From Acanthochromis polyacanthus (taxonomy: Eukaryota; Chordata; Actinopteri; Pomacentridae): 64,000 bases of DNA. The DNA is taken from NCBI RefSeq assembly GCF_021347895.1, contig NC_067123.1, positions 2,248,149 to 2,312,148 of the forward strand, written 5' to 3'. How positions within the stretch are numbered: position 1 is the stretch's first letter; every line of letters begins with the position of its first letter. This document shows positions 39,285 through 51,660 of this stretch, one piece after another. The notes under the pieces were generated by a model. That model was not told the origin of the DNA. It made no database searches and saw nothing but the letters and a program-made list of their open reading frames with translations. Both the position numbers and the translations under genes were made by a program.

Positions 39285-39760
39285 GCCGGTCCGAACCTCG
39301 TCTTTCAGTGCAAAGACTGGAGCTAAACATGAGTTTGTGTGTTCGTGTATCGTGGTATCCACTTTGCTATGAACTTCTGTGGCGTCGCCTCGGTGAGATG
39401 TTCAGCACGAGGCAGTTACTGTTGATGCAAATTGTATCTTTATTTAAAAATGTAAAGGGAAAACTGGGCTTTTATGTGACTTAATCCAGTCGGTATCCCC
39501 TTTATTAGGTATACCATCAGCTCAGTTTCTCTTCAGGCTGAGACGTTTGAAGTAATTTCTGTAACAAATTTCCACCAAAACGTGTTGGACTGCACTGAGG
39601 TGTACCTAATAAAAAGGCCTCTGGTATGGTGCAGATGAGGTGAATTCTGAATGTAAATACGTCTGTTTGTGTCATATTGGCACTGAGGACCATTCATGCT
39701 TTGGTTTGGGGAGCAATTCGCTAAATAAAATATAATCCTAATAAATAAAAGTCACTGTTT
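39285..39760 (+). promoter_or_regulatory. zc3h12a: zc3h12a 3'UTR with poly(A) signals
   Basis: AATAAA hexamers lie at 39608-39613, 39724-39729 and 39744-39749. One ATTTA occurs near 39440. The 3' end has not been mapped; the cluster near 39.72-39.75 kb is the best guess. Confidence 0.55.
39497..39618. mobile_element. short hairpin MITE inside the zc3h12a 3'UTR
   Basis: ccctttattaggtatacc near 39497 pairs with ggtgtacctaataaaaagg near 39599, giving an imperfect 18-20 bp stem around a loop of about 80 bases. The phrase is common in fish MITEs. The right arm supplies an AATAAA hexamer. Confidence 0.6.
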
Positions 39761-41029
39761 TTTTTTTTTTGGCACCAAAGTGATTTACATTAAAAAACTA
39801 AAATGAAAAGATTTCTGAAGGAATCTTGAGTGTGTGAGTTTGAGGGTTAATATTTCCCGCTTGAATTAAACAAGGTAGAATTTATATAGGTACATTTTAT
39901 TTTGAAAAGCCAACTGTTTCACAAAGCTTTTAACATCCCTGAGCTTTTACTTTGCATCAGTCAGCCAATCAGCAGTGAATCAGGCCCTGGAACAAACCAT
40001 CACAGATCAAAAACTCTACGTCGTATTTAAACGATTCTTTCAGCGTGTGAAGCAGAATCTTCTTCTGAACGTTCTGAAGGAACTATGTTGATTAAAACCA
40101 TGATCCCACAATTACAGAGACATGAATGAAAAAAATAAAACCCAAAAATCTGAATTTAAATGTGATTTGAACTATCAGGGCTAAAATACTGTTATTTATA
40201 GTGGGATTCAGGATTTTACATTTCAGGGATTCAAACTCTAACATTTCACAGAAAATCTAACCTTAGAGGGATTATGACCACAAAGAACTCCAGTCCCTCT
40301 GAAGGCTGCTGGTGTCTTTTCTCTGCTTGGGTTAACTCTTTTATCTGCATTTTCTGCATTATTTTTTAATCACCAATTCTGTTTGTGTTTTAACACATTT
40401 CTTTAACTGAATTTGCCATTTCATCTGTTTTAGGCTGAAATGGCTTTTTGCTGCATTTGGGGTTCATTCCTTCACATTTATGCTTAAAAGTTTTGTACAA
40501 AGAAGGTAAAGGAGGTTTGAATGTCATTATTCTGTGGTCATTTTAGTCTAGAAAACAGTTTTTGCTTACACAGATGTATAGAGATAAAATTACTATCATT
40601 TAAAGGTACTGCCTCGACACGTTGAGGAATTTTAATCGGCATTTATTTTACTATTTACTGACATTTTTTTGGACATAAATTAAGCAGATTTATTCATAAA
40701 AGAATCATCTCTTTTTGGGTGTACTGGAAAAATGCTTCTCTCAAAACAAGACAAAAACTTATTTCAAAGAACTTTTACTTTGAAATAAGTGAAAAAAATC
40801 TGATGATAGAACAAGTGAAAAATGTCCTGGTGAGATTTCTGGAAATAAGATCTGATATTTAGAATACTGAGATCTTAAAATTAGCTGAAATTTTATTTTA
40901 AGTTCTATTTTACCAGGATTGTCAAGCTTAGGTGTTTCAAAAAAAGCCAGACATACTTAAAAAAAAGCAGTTTTTCACTCAAAAATAGATTTTTGTTATC
41001 ATGTAACTTCCTAATTTAAGATGTTTTAA
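39761..41029. other. no gene recognised
   Basis: AT-rich intergenic DNA downstream of zc3h12a. No coding, RNA or clear transposon structure was seen. Confidence 0.5.
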
Positions 41030-41553
41030 CCCTCCTGTTGTCCTCATTTATGGGCACCAAAAAATATTGTTTCCTTGTCTGAAAAAAAAATCCCAAAAAT
41101 TTGCAAAAAAAAAATCCAAAATTTCTGAAAATTTGCAAAACCTTCAGGGAAAAAAATCCAATAACTCCCTAAAAGTTTCCCTTAAAATTTTTTTTAAAGA
41201 AATTCTCCCAAATTTGGCAAGAAAATTTTGTATGTAAATATTTTCAAAAAATGAGTGTCTAAAGTGATTACATAAATATCAGTAAAACTTCTAATACGGT
41301 GTTTTCTTTAAGAACATTCACATAAAAATCAACTAAAATCCTGTGAAATTATCTGGATTTTAGTTAATTTTTATGTGAATGTTCTTAAAGAAACATTTTT
41401 AAGTTTTCTTTTTTTTTCCACCAAAAAAATGTTCAAAAATTTCCCAAAAATGTAGAAAATGTGGACATCAGATGTTTCACTGTGAAAATATATTATTTTT
41501 CTTCATTTTCAAACTTCAAACGGGTCACTATGACCCGCAGGACGACAGGAGGG
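41030..41553 (+). mobile_element. 524-bp piggyBac-like MITE
   Basis: Termini are ccctcctgttgtcctc and gacgacaggaggg, flanked by TTAA on the left (41026-41029) and TTCA on the right, a probable decayed TTAA. A subterminal palindrome cgggtcactatgacccg sits next to the right end. A long internal hairpin (about 41308-41392) has arms near 36 bp. A second copy lies at 1694-2387. Confidence 0.8.
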
Positions 41554-42472
41554 TTCAACTTATTTTGAATTTTCTTGTAAATTCAACTCAAATCAAGATA
41601 ATTTCTAGATTGTTTGACTTAACCAGATATTTAGATGCATCGTCTTAAAACACGTCCCTCCTTCTGCTGAAATGTCTCTTGTTCAGTGAGTTTATCTTAA
41701 ATCAAGTGGGATGAGACATTTTGGCTAAAAATAAGGCTAATAGACCTGGTAAGTTTTGGAGTTTTTGCAGTGTGCGATATAAACATATTTACCAAACTTA
41801 CCACAACAAAATTGATATAAAATACTCGTTTATCTGACTGTAATACAGAGCTAAAGTCATGAAACAGTCCATGAAAACCCCACAAACTAAGGATTTCTTA
41901 GATCCTCTGTGGACAAACTCAGGTTTTCCTTTGATGTCACGATGAAATAAATCAATAGCAGTGACACTTTGCCAAAATCAAAGGTAACCTCATAAATAAT
42001 CGAGGTTTGAAGCTCTACATGCGACCTGTTCGGTTGTAGCTGGAGGCACATCAGGGTTTCTGAACAACAACCAAACAAACCTGCCCTTTCCCCGAATGAA
42101 TGTTTTGGCAACAACCTGACAACTGGGTCAGTGGACTAAAATAGAAATCAGGAAGAAAGCAAAGCGTCTGCAGCCGGAGGTGAATCACCAGACACAAACA
42201 GAAACCGTTTTCATGGCAGTAAACGAAAATAAGCAGGTGCTGAAACTCAGAAAACACCATCGCTAGCATCTTAAGCAGGACATTTTTCCCCCACTGATAA
42301 ATGTCCACTGGGAATTTTCCATTTTTTAATAATCTCCAAGTAAATTTGCTGCAAAGTTTGGAAATGTCTTAAAAAATTCAAAGGAAAATGTGAATTTGGT
42401 TTATTTACACCGTTCTGTACCAGATAAACTCAGCTCTGGTTTCAGTCTTCTGGTTTATCTTTTACTGCTCTG

Positions 42473-43907
42473 GGGCCTCATTTATAAAGCTTGCGTATGC
42501 AAAAAACAGGGCTAGAAAGTGGTGTAAATCACAACCTTTGTGTAGAAAGTGGCGTACGCTGTGTACGTTGTGATTTCTAAAAACAAACTTGGCGTGACAA
42601 TGTGCGCACTGGTGCACCAACTTTGATGCTTGCTTAAGCACAGTTTGGAGACAGAGTGTTGCTGGCTCACCCTCCTCTTTCCCTTTAAGAGTGGGGCATG
42701 ATGGGTAAGGAGTGTGTGGTAGAAGGAGAAGAAAATGGCGTATGTACCTATGTGAAGTAAGTGTGAGGAAGTCCCCCCCCCCCCCCCCCCCCCCTTAGTC
42801 CGGTGAAGATTAATATGTCCAGTGTGTGATGTGAGTGTAGTGTTGGTGAACTTGAGGCGGCCATATGTTGCTCCTGTGGACGAAAATAAAGGATGTTTGG
42901 GAACGTTACTGAAGAGCCTCGGTTTTCTCCTGTACCTGACGAAGTTGGCCCGGACCGCTAGAGGCCTGTTACCAGCTAAACGAGCCATCACGTAAATATT
43001 CAGTGGTGCTAATAAGCACGGTTTTAGCCAGGAAGCTGTGGAGGTAACAGAGGGAACGGCAGTGCCGGAGGGTGAAGTGGTGAATTGAAACCAGATTGAT
43101 CTCAAACCTTTATTGTTATCACATATTAGACTTGTAGAGCCGGATAATCATAAACCCTCATTGTTGTAGATGTTCATATAGTGCGTCATTTGGCCTACGA
43201 CTGTATTTGCAGAACTATGTTCATATATTAACAGGAGCGGATTGAACGTTATTTCATTTGGTCCACATCTGGGCCGGTGCGCTGATCTTTATTAAATAAT
43301 TTTGTTTACTGATCACCTGGCGCCCGTATGGCTCATCGGGTTAAGCAGGTGACCCATTTGCAGAGACTGGTCTCTGGTGCAGCAGCCTGGGTTTGATTCC
43401 TGCCTGCGGTCCTTTAATGCATGTCTTCCTACTCTTCTCCCCATTTTCTGTCACTCTTCACTGCAACTATCACAGTAAAAAGGCAAAAAAAAGTAAATTA
43501 TTTTGTTTATTTATCCTTATGCGGCCGAATGGGATGAGCGTCCAACCATTAATCAGCCCTGTACAGGCACACATGCTTCACACCACAACCACGCTCAGCG
43601 TGGGGAAAAGACTGCAGGGGGCGCTGTGTAAAATGCCGTGGATCAGCAGCTTATTTATATACAGATACATTCATGAGTTACTTTGCATTGACCATTCATG
43701 GTAAAATGTGGGTGTGTTGTGGGCGGAATGTGAGGTGGATCCACCTGTGCAATCTTCCAGCTGGTGTGTGATTATAAAGGGGAAATTGTGTGCAGCTGTG
43801 GTTACACAGTTTTATAAATTAGGGGCAAAGGGCATACGCCCATTTCAGATTTTCGGCGTACACAAACTTTAGTATGGATCCTACACAATGTTTTATAAAT
43901 GAGGCCC
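42473..43907. mobile_element. PIF/Harbinger-like element, 1,435 bp, CTG target duplication
   Basis: TIRs gggcctcatttataaa at both ends, flanked by CTG (42470-42472 and 43908-43910). CWG/TWA 3-bp duplications are typical of PIF/Harbinger. The undisrupted paralogue at 50716-50800 reads ctctggactcc across the same point, confirming ends and duplication. No intact transposase was seen. The interior holds a poly-C run (about 42773-42795) and a nested SINE. Confidence 0.85.
43315..43492 (+). mobile_element. tRNA-derived SINE
   Basis: It has an A-box-like tatggctcatcggg and a B-box-like gggtttgattcc at tRNA spacing. A body (cctttaatgcatgtcttcc) and an A-rich end (aaaaaggcaaaaaaaa) follow. It is a common fish SINE type nested in the Harbinger-like element. 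It is not a functional tRNA gene because the clover leaf is lost. Confidence 0.75.
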
Positions 43908-44284
43908 CTGGACTCTATACCTACTGTCAGGCATGGAGGTGGCGGTATCATTATAATATCAGTCTAACTGACTCAAGTGTGAGGCAGAAGTCTTTCTGAT
44001 TTGGTTCTTCAGGTTCTTGATGGGTTTAAGTCAGGACTTTGGGGAGACCAGTCTAGAACCTTCATTCTAGTCTGATGGAACCATTTCTTTACCACGTCTG
44101 ATGTGTGTTTGGACTCACTGTCTGGTTGAAACATCCAACTGTGTCCAAGATCAACCTTCTGCTGATGGTTTTAGGTTTTCCTGAAGAACGTGGAGGTGAT
44201 CCTCCTTCTTCATTATTCCATTTACCTTAAAGACTTACTTTCTTACTTTAAAGAACACACAAAATTTTGTCAACAGGAAAAAAA

Positions 44285-45234
44285 GGAGGAAAGTCTGGAA
44301 TCATTTTCAATCAGGAAAGTTTAAATGATTCTTTAAAGTCAGCTGGTGTTTGTCTGGAAGATGAAGAAGGAACAGCTGATCAGTCAGGTGAGTTCAATGT
44401 TTACAACTTATTCTCCTGTTCTGTTCGTTAACTCTTTCTGGAAAATGTCAATAACCACCTCAAGTATCCGAACTTTTTACGGACATATTTTAGAATTCTG
44501 CTGTTTCTGTGAACATTCTTTCACAGGATGCATCAAAATGTGAATAAAACATGTCACAGAAGCACGAATAAACACATGGTAGGGTTAAATCTGGGACTCC
44601 TCAGGCGGGTTTAGATAATTTATTGTTTTTTTATTGGTGTGTGCGTTATGCAGAGTGAAGGATTCTTGGAAATCATCCAACCAGAGGCTTCAGAAAGTCG
44701 TCTCCTCTTCTTAATGACGGTATTTGAAGGATAAATCCTGATCCATTGGCATTTTTCTCCACAAGAAAGGAACAAATAAAAACACAGCAGAGTTCTTAGC
44801 TCAGCTTCACTCCAACACAAACACAATGATCGTCTACTGCACAAACTTTCAAGTCGCTGAATAGATCATTCAGAACTGGAGGACATCTGAGCTTCAGCGT
44901 GTCTGAATAATCTACCTTCTCCTCTCCAGCTTTCTGCTCCACATCGATCAATAATAGGTATTGATTGTCTCATTTTTATTCCATGTTTCTGTGTTGTTGC
45001 TAACCCTACTCTAATCCATGCTAATGTGATCTTTTTCTCAGCAGTAGAAGCTAGATATTTAGCTAGCTCTTACTGCTGACCACTGATGGAAAACAGTCCA
45101 AAGAATGAGTCTGATCCTGATAATATGAGGTAGAGAGAGACATTCAATCAAGGCTGACAATGGATGAAAAGATGGAAAATAGAAGAGAGGACATAGCTTT
45201 GATCTACACATTCTGTAGGAACACTGATGGAGGA
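44285..45234. other. no gene recognised
   Basis: Only short chance open stretches. No transposon ends were identified. Confidence 0.45.
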
Positions 45235-46085
45235 TGGAAGCGACAAAAACAAGACAGAAAACAACAAAAACAAGACACAAAATTGTCACGAACTGGTGTG
45301 TAGCACCCAAGCAGCAGGCACAGACAGGAGGATGAATTAATAATGATTTAATGAAAACGAAGATATATATATAACAGAAAACTCTTTAAAAAACGGAAGC
45401 AGGAGGGAAACAACGGAGAGGACAAACTAAACTAAACTAAACGAAGGGCGGACCGAAGGCCGAGGTAAACGAAACATAAAACTAACTAAATGACGGGGTA
45501 AGTGACTCACAGGGTTTGTCCAGTGTCTGCCAGGTGGAAGAGGGGCCGAACTGACAGAGCCGACGGAGGGAATATAATGATGGCAGGGAAACAGACAGGG
45601 AAATCCAATGGAGGGAACAGAGTCCAGGGAGCGACGTGCAGGATACGGAGAACAGAGTGCAGGATACGGCGGAGTGCGTCGTGGAAATGGAAGGTGAGGC
45701 AATGAACCAGCACTGGAGCTGTAGGCGGATCCAGGCTTTATACGGCGCTGATTAGACATTTGCACTGGCCGTGCTTCTCAACACAGCCGCTGGTCATTAG
45801 GCTGATTAACCAGCGCACCGCAGCAGGAGGGGTGTGACACAAAATGACAGAAACGAGACATGAAGCTACAAAACAAGACATAAAACAACAAAAAGAACAC
45901 AAAAAACAGAAACAAGACACAAAATGATGCAAACAAGACACAAAATGTCAAAAATGAGACACAAAATGACAGAAATGAGACATGAAGCTACAAAAACAAG
46001 ACATAAAACAACAAAAAGAACACAAAAAGACAGAAACAAGACACAAAATGTCAAAAATGAGACACAAAATGACAAAATTGTCATC
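45235..46085. repeat. acaaaatgac repeat, interrupted by a solo LTR
   Basis: The same A-rich 10- to 21-bp units as at 25150-26075 occur on both sides of the LTR at 45284-45839. The right-hand part runs to about 46085. Confidence 0.7.
45284..45839 (-). mobile_element. solo LTR, 556 bp
   Basis: Starts tgtcac and ends gtgaca, between caaaat repeats (45278-45283 and 45840-45845) that may be a target duplication. The flank is itself repetitive, so the duplication is uncertain. On the minus strand it carries a TATAAAGCC promoter-like box and a downstream ATTAAA hexamer in LTR order. No internal genes are present. The family was not assigned; Ty3/gypsy-like is a guess. Confidence 0.6.
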
Positions 46086-47942
46086 ACCAGGTTGTGCTAC
46101 CATGTTGTGGGACACGTTCCATGAATAATAATTATTATTTAAATATTATGTTGATTAAAAAATGTTCCCACAATTACAGAGACATGAATGAAAAATAAAA
46201 CCATAAAAAGTAGATTTAAATTAGACTCTAAGTGTTTTATCAGAGATCCAGTTTGGTCATCAGGGGGACAAGAGAAAAACTCCAGACTTATTTGGTATTT
46301 AAAACATTTTAAACATTCTTTTCTCCTAGTTTTTATAGATTTGGTCTCAGGACAAGAACATTTACACACTGCTGATGTCTTAGGGTTTAATACGTTGATT
46401 ATTATGGGATGAAAAACGTCCTCCAGGCCTGAAATGACCCAAAAAGTGTCCCGGACTTTTCCCTCTTTAAGAACCGACCCGGTAGAAGCTCCTTCAGGGG
46501 CCTTTCTGGGGTAAACAAGTCTCTACTCCAGGATAGATACTTCAGATCAGCACTGAAAAACTGCAAACAAACATTTTTCTGACCTCTTGATCAGAGGAAC
46601 TGTTACAGAAATCACTTCAATGCAATAAAAATGAACACATTTTGACAGCAGAACCACAAAAACCAAGTCTTCCTCATATAAATGATGAGATTCTGTTATA
46701 AAGCTGGTTTAAGATCAGATCAGGTTTCCAGGGATTGAACATATATATGTGTTTCAGTGTGATTTAATGTGTTGTATTTTATTGTTGGAGCCTGTCAAAG
46801 AAGAATTTCTGTCACCATATGGGACAGACAATAAACATTATCTATCCATCTAAAACGTGTGAAATGATGGAGACAGAAACTTGTTTGCACCTGTGAATCC
46901 TTTTTATCACACTTGTGTGTGAAAACAGCCATAAAAACCCACCAGGACATCTTCAGGCAGTGTCGTTGTGATTTAATGTTGACTGATGAAACCGACATTA
47001 TCCCCAAATGACACCTGCACTCAAACTTATCCAACACTGCTTCAGACTGTATGCTAAACTACTCAAAATGTGTTCAAATTGATGAAAAAGAACGTGTCAA
47101 AAGTGAGTTGAAAATGACTAAAACTTGTCAAAAATGATTCGAATGTCTCCAAAATGACTGAAAATTGGTTCAGAATGTCAAAAAGGCGTCCAAACGGTCT
47201 GAAATGAGTCCATGTGACTTTCTGATTTGAGTAATTGTAGACGTATTTCCAGTCATCTAGGACCATTCTAGAGTCAGTTTGGACAGTTTTTCAACCATTC
47301 TAGACGTTTTCAGTCCCTTTGGAATAGTTTTGAGTAAATCTGGACTAATTTTGAGTAAATTCTTAAAAACTGTTTCTGTATCAGTTTCAGCAAGTTTTTA
47401 ATCATTTCCAACATATTTTAGTCACTTTGGACAACTGTTGAGTGAATGTTTGAGTCAGTGTAGACGTCTCCATCAGTTTGGACCATCTTTTAGTCAATTT
47501 AGACGGTTATGGTCGATTCAAGCCATTTTTAAATTCATTTCCGTTTTTAGCGATTCTGAACATTTCTTTGGACTGGTTTTGGTTTGATTTAGGTCCTGGT
47601 TTTAGACCTTTTTAGGACTGGTTTAGGACTGTATTGGGTTGGTCTTTATGCCATCAAGCATGGCGGTGGCAGTATCATGCTTTGGGGCTTTCTAGAAGTG
47701 CTTCTGGACTGGTTTCAGTCTGTTGGTTGGACTGGTTCTAAACACTTTTTGGACTGGTTTTGGTTTGATTTTGGTCCTATTGTAGACCTTTTAGTCAATT
47801 TGGACCAGTTTTGCATCATCTCAGGCAACTTTTAAATACTTTCAGACATATTACCATCAGTTTGGGCAGTTTTTGAGTCATTCTAGAAATGTTCCAGTTC
47901 CTTTGGAAAGGTTTTCAATAAATTTGGACTAATTTTGAGTCA
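46055..47942. repeat. 1.89-kb segmental duplication, copy 1
   Basis: Nearly identical to 48017-49904, with only scattered single-base differences seen (for example taagatcag versus taaggtcag, and gcttcagac versus gctttagac). The period is about 1,962 bp. The interior contains degenerate tttggac/agtcattt repeats and a short Tc1-like phrase near 47654. Confidence 0.95.
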
Positions 47943-48016
47943 CAAAATGACAAAATGAGACGCAAAACAACAAAAACGAGACAAAAAATGACAAAAATGA
48001 GAAAAAATTTAAAAAA

Positions 48017-49904
48017 AAACGAGACACAAAATGACAAAATTGTCATCACCAGGTTGTGCTACCATGTTGTGGGACACGTTCCATGAATAATAATTATTAT
48101 TTAAATATTATGTTGATTAAAAAATGTTCCCACAATTACAGAGACATGAATGAAAAAATAAAACCATAAAAAGTAGATTTAAATTAGACTCTAAGTGTTT
48201 TATCAGAGATCCAGTTTGGTCATCAGGGGGACAAGAGAAAAACTCCAGACTTATTTGGTATTTAAAACATTTTAAACATTCTTTTCTCCTAGTTTTTATA
48301 GATTTGGTCTCAGGACAAGAACATTTACACACTGCTGATGTCTTAGGGTTTAATACGTTGATTATTATGGGATGAAAAACGTCCTCCAGGCCTGAAATGA
48401 CCCAAAAAGTGTCCCGGACTTTTCCCTCTTTAAGAACCGACCCGGTAGAAGCTCCTTCAGGGGCCTTTCTGGGGTAAACAAGTCTCTACTCCAGGATAGA
48501 TACTTCAGATCAGCACTGAAAAACTGCAAACAAACATTTTTCTGACCTCTTGATCAGAGGAACTGTTACAGAAATCACTTCAATGCAATAAAAATGAACA
48601 CATTTTGACAGCAGAACCACAAAAACCAAGTCTTCCTCATATAAATGATGAGATTCTGTTATAAAGCTGGTTTAAGGTCAGATCAGGTTTCCAGGGATTG
48701 AACATATATATGTGTTTCAGTGTGATTTAATGTGTTGTATTTTATTGTTGGAGCCTGTCAAAGAAGAATTTCTGTCACCATATGGGACAGACAATAAACG
48801 TTATCTATCCATCTAAAACGTGTGAAATGATGGAGACAGAAACTTGTTTGCACCTGTGAATCCTTTTTATCACACTTGTGTGTGAAAACAGCCATAAAAA
48901 CCCACCAGGACATCTTCAGGCAGTGTCGTTGTGATTTAATGTTGACTGATGAAACCGACATTATCCCCAAATGACACCTGCACTCAAACTTATCCAACAC
49001 TGCTTTAGACTGTATGCTAAACTACTCAAAATGTGTTCAAATTGATGAAAAAAACGTGTCAAAAGTGAGTTGAAAATGACTAAAACTTGTCAAAAATGAT
49101 TCGAATGTCTCCAAAATGACTGAAAATTGGTTCAGAATGTCAAAAAGGCGTCCAAACGGTCTGAAATGAGTCCATGTGACTTTCTGATTTGAGTAATTGT
49201 AGACGTATTTCCAGTCATCTAGGACCATTCTAGAGTCAGTTTGGACAGTTTTTCAACCATTCTAGACGTTTTCAGTCCCTTTGGAATAGTTTTGAGTAAA
49301 TCTGGACTAATTTTGAGTAAATTCTTAAAAACTGTTTCTGTATCAGTTTCAGCAAGTTTTTAATCATTTCCAACATATTTTAGTCACTTTGGACAACTGT
49401 TGAGTGAATGTTTGAGTCAGTGTAGACGTCTCCATCAGTTTGGACCATCTTTTAGTCAATTTAGACGGTTATGGTCGATTCAAGCCATTTTTAAATTCAT
49501 TTCCGTTTTTAGCGATTCTGAACATTTCTTTGGACTGGTTTTGGTTTGATTTAGGTCCTGGTTTTAGACCTTTTTAGGACTGGTTTAGGACTGTATTGGG
49601 TTGGTCTTTATGCCATCAAGCATGGCGGTGGCAGTATCATGCTTTGGGGCTTTCTAGAAGTGCTTCTGGACTGGTTTCAGTCTGTTGGTTGGACTGGTTC
49701 TAAACACTTTTTGGACTGGTTTTGGTTTGATTTTGGTCCTATTGTAGACCTTTTAGTCAATTTGGACCAGTTCTGCGTCATCTCGGGCAACTTTTAAATA
49801 CTTTCAGACATATTACCATCAGTTTGGGCAGTTTTTGAGTCATTCTAGAAATGTTCCAGTTCCTTTGGAAAACTTTTCAATAAATTTGAAATAATTTTGA
49901 GTCA
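48017..49904. repeat. 1.89-kb segmental duplication, copy 2
   Basis: Second copy. The two are separated by about 75 bp of acaaaatgac repeat, and both begin inside that repeat (cacaaaatgacaaaattgtc), a likely recombination point. Similarity stops after attttgagtca. Confidence 0.95.
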
Positions 49905-50715
49905 ATTTTACCATTTTTGGACAAGTTTTTAATCATTTTCAACATATTTTAGTCACTTTCGACAATTGTTAAGTGAATTTATGTCCATGTAAACGTTTCC
50001 TAGTGAGTTGAAGCCATTATTGAGTCAATTTAGACAATTTTGCGCATTTTGTTGTATCAACTGAGGCAACTCCAAATCCATTACACTTGACATACATCCA
50101 ATGAAAACATGCTTTTATGGGATTTTAGGAATCAGAGACTAAGATCTGTCATTTAAAAAAGCATGTCCGACTGTCTGGTTTAAAAATGTCAGATTTTAGT
50201 GAAAATAGTAATTTTTTTAAAAGGTCAAAGTGGTAACTTTAAGCTGCTGGTTGGAGAAATAGCTCAGAACTCAATCAAATACTCTGAGTTTCTTCCTTAA
50301 ATGAGTATAAATCATCAATGTAAGTAATGACTGAACCAGTGAAAGAAATGAATATTTGTATGGCTGGTAAATGATGCAGATATTCTGGTAATTTAGTCTG
50401 TTTGCATAATCAGTTTCTGAAGAGTGTAAACTCCCCAAGACCAGTAATCAGAGCTTCGTAAGTAAAACTGAGGTTTCAGTATCGTTCAGAATACAAATAG
50501 TTTCCATCCACTAGTAAAAACCATGTTTATCATTCGGTCTGGAGTTTCCAAATGACTCCTTTAACTTTGAATTGATTGAATCATTGTCACAGAAAAAAAA
50601 CAATCATTTTGGTTCTTTTATAGATTTATTAAAGGTCTTCTGGAAATATGGCAAAATCTGCTGGATCATGAACACACAAACAAAAATGTTAATATTTGGT
50701 TACATGTGTCCATTT
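49905..50715. other. degenerate repeat, then no recognised feature
   Basis: To about 50060 the tttggac/agtcatttt repeat type continues. The rest shows no gene or transposon end. Confidence 0.45.
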
Positions 50716-51010
50716 CCACCTCAGTTGGTTTTTTCTGGTTTCAATCTTCTGGTTTATCTTTGACCCCTCTGGACTCCATACCTACTGCCAAGCATGGAGG
50801 TGGCGGTATCATTATAATATCAATTTAACTGACTCCAGGCTGCCTCAGACAACAAATGTAGTGGAACTGCACCAGTTCTGGTGCAGTTCCACTACATTTG
50901 TCGTCTTTCTGAGTCAGACTTGTTTCTTCATCAGTCCACAGGTTCTTGATGGGTCTAAGTCATAATCCTCCTTCTTCATTATTCCATTTACTTTGTGTAA
51001 AGCTCCAGTT
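50716..51010. repeat. uninterrupted copy of the repeat at 42410-44280
   Basis: Matches both flanks of the Harbinger-like insertion in one piece (ggtttatctttgacccctct, then ggactccatacctactgcc). It differs by carrying the palindrome at 50852-50901. Confidence 0.7.
50852..50901. repeat. 50-bp perfect palindrome
   Basis: 24-base arms (acaaatgtagtggaactgca then ccag) around a 2-base tt centre. The homologous repeat near 43975-44005 lacks it. Confidence 0.9.
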
Positions 51011-51660
51011 CCACAGAGCATGATACTGCCACCTCCATGCTTGATGGTAGGTTTGGTGTTCTTGGTGTTAAAAAAAGACCTGCCCAAGAAAGTCTGAAAC
51101 CAGTCCTACAAGGTTCTGAAACCAGGACCAAAATCAAACCTAAACCAGTCCAAAACAATGTTTAGAACCAGTCAGAACATAGTCTGAAACCAGTCCAAAA
51201 CCAGAACTGAAACCAGTTTTAGAAACAGTCTTAAACCAGTCCTCATCCAGAACCAGATCCTGAGTAAAATAAATCCTAAATCAACTTTAAATCACATCCA
51301 AAACCAGGAGAACCTAGACTGAAACCAAGCAAAAACCAGTCCCTAGAAAGTCCAGAACCAGTCCAACATTCCGTCTGAAACCAGTCCAGAAGTTCTTCTA
51401 GAAAGTCCCAGAGCATGATAATGCCACCGCCATGCTTGGTAGCAGGTTTGGTGTTCTTGGGCTTGAATAAAGACCCTCCCAAGACAATCCTAAACCAGTC
51501 TTAAACCAGTCCTAAAAAGGCCTCAAACCAGGACCAAAATCAAACCTAATCCAGTCCAATAAAATATTCAGAACCAGTCCAGCATACAGTCTGAGAGCAG
51601 TCTAAAAGCACTTCTAGAAAGCCCCAGAGCATGATACTGCCACCTCCATGCCTGATGACA
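51000..51660 (-). repeat. tandem modules with Tc1 KHGGG/IMLW phrase
   Basis: Three times the minus strand reads a phrase encoding KHGGGIIMLW-like residues (near 51025, 51425 and 51640). The modules are separated by aaccagtcc-rich degenerate repeats. The same module, in opposite orientation, occurs at about 47560-47780 and 49520-49740. Confidence 0.65.

Larger units (their letters stand above)
42410..44280. repeat. dispersed Tc1-related repeat, split by the Harbinger-like insertion
   Basis: The left part (42410-42472: tttcagtcttctggtttatc) and the right part (43908 onward: ctatacctactgtcaggcat, then ggaggtggcggtatcattat) correspond to one continuous sequence at 50716-51010. The ggaggtggcggtatcat phrase resembles the KHGGGSIMLW part of Tc1 transposases. 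Confidence 0.65.

Noticed and set aside
42512..43105. 197-residue minus-strand frame in the Harbinger-like element
   Set aside because: It contains a Gly run from the poly-C tract and no transposase motif; chance frame.
43315..43492. Functional tRNA gene
   Set aside because: Only A- and B-box-like motifs and an A-rich tail are present; it is a SINE.
46139..49228. Paired identical small minus-strand frames in the duplicated segment
   Set aside because: Identical because the segment is duplicated; no start, splice or domain support.
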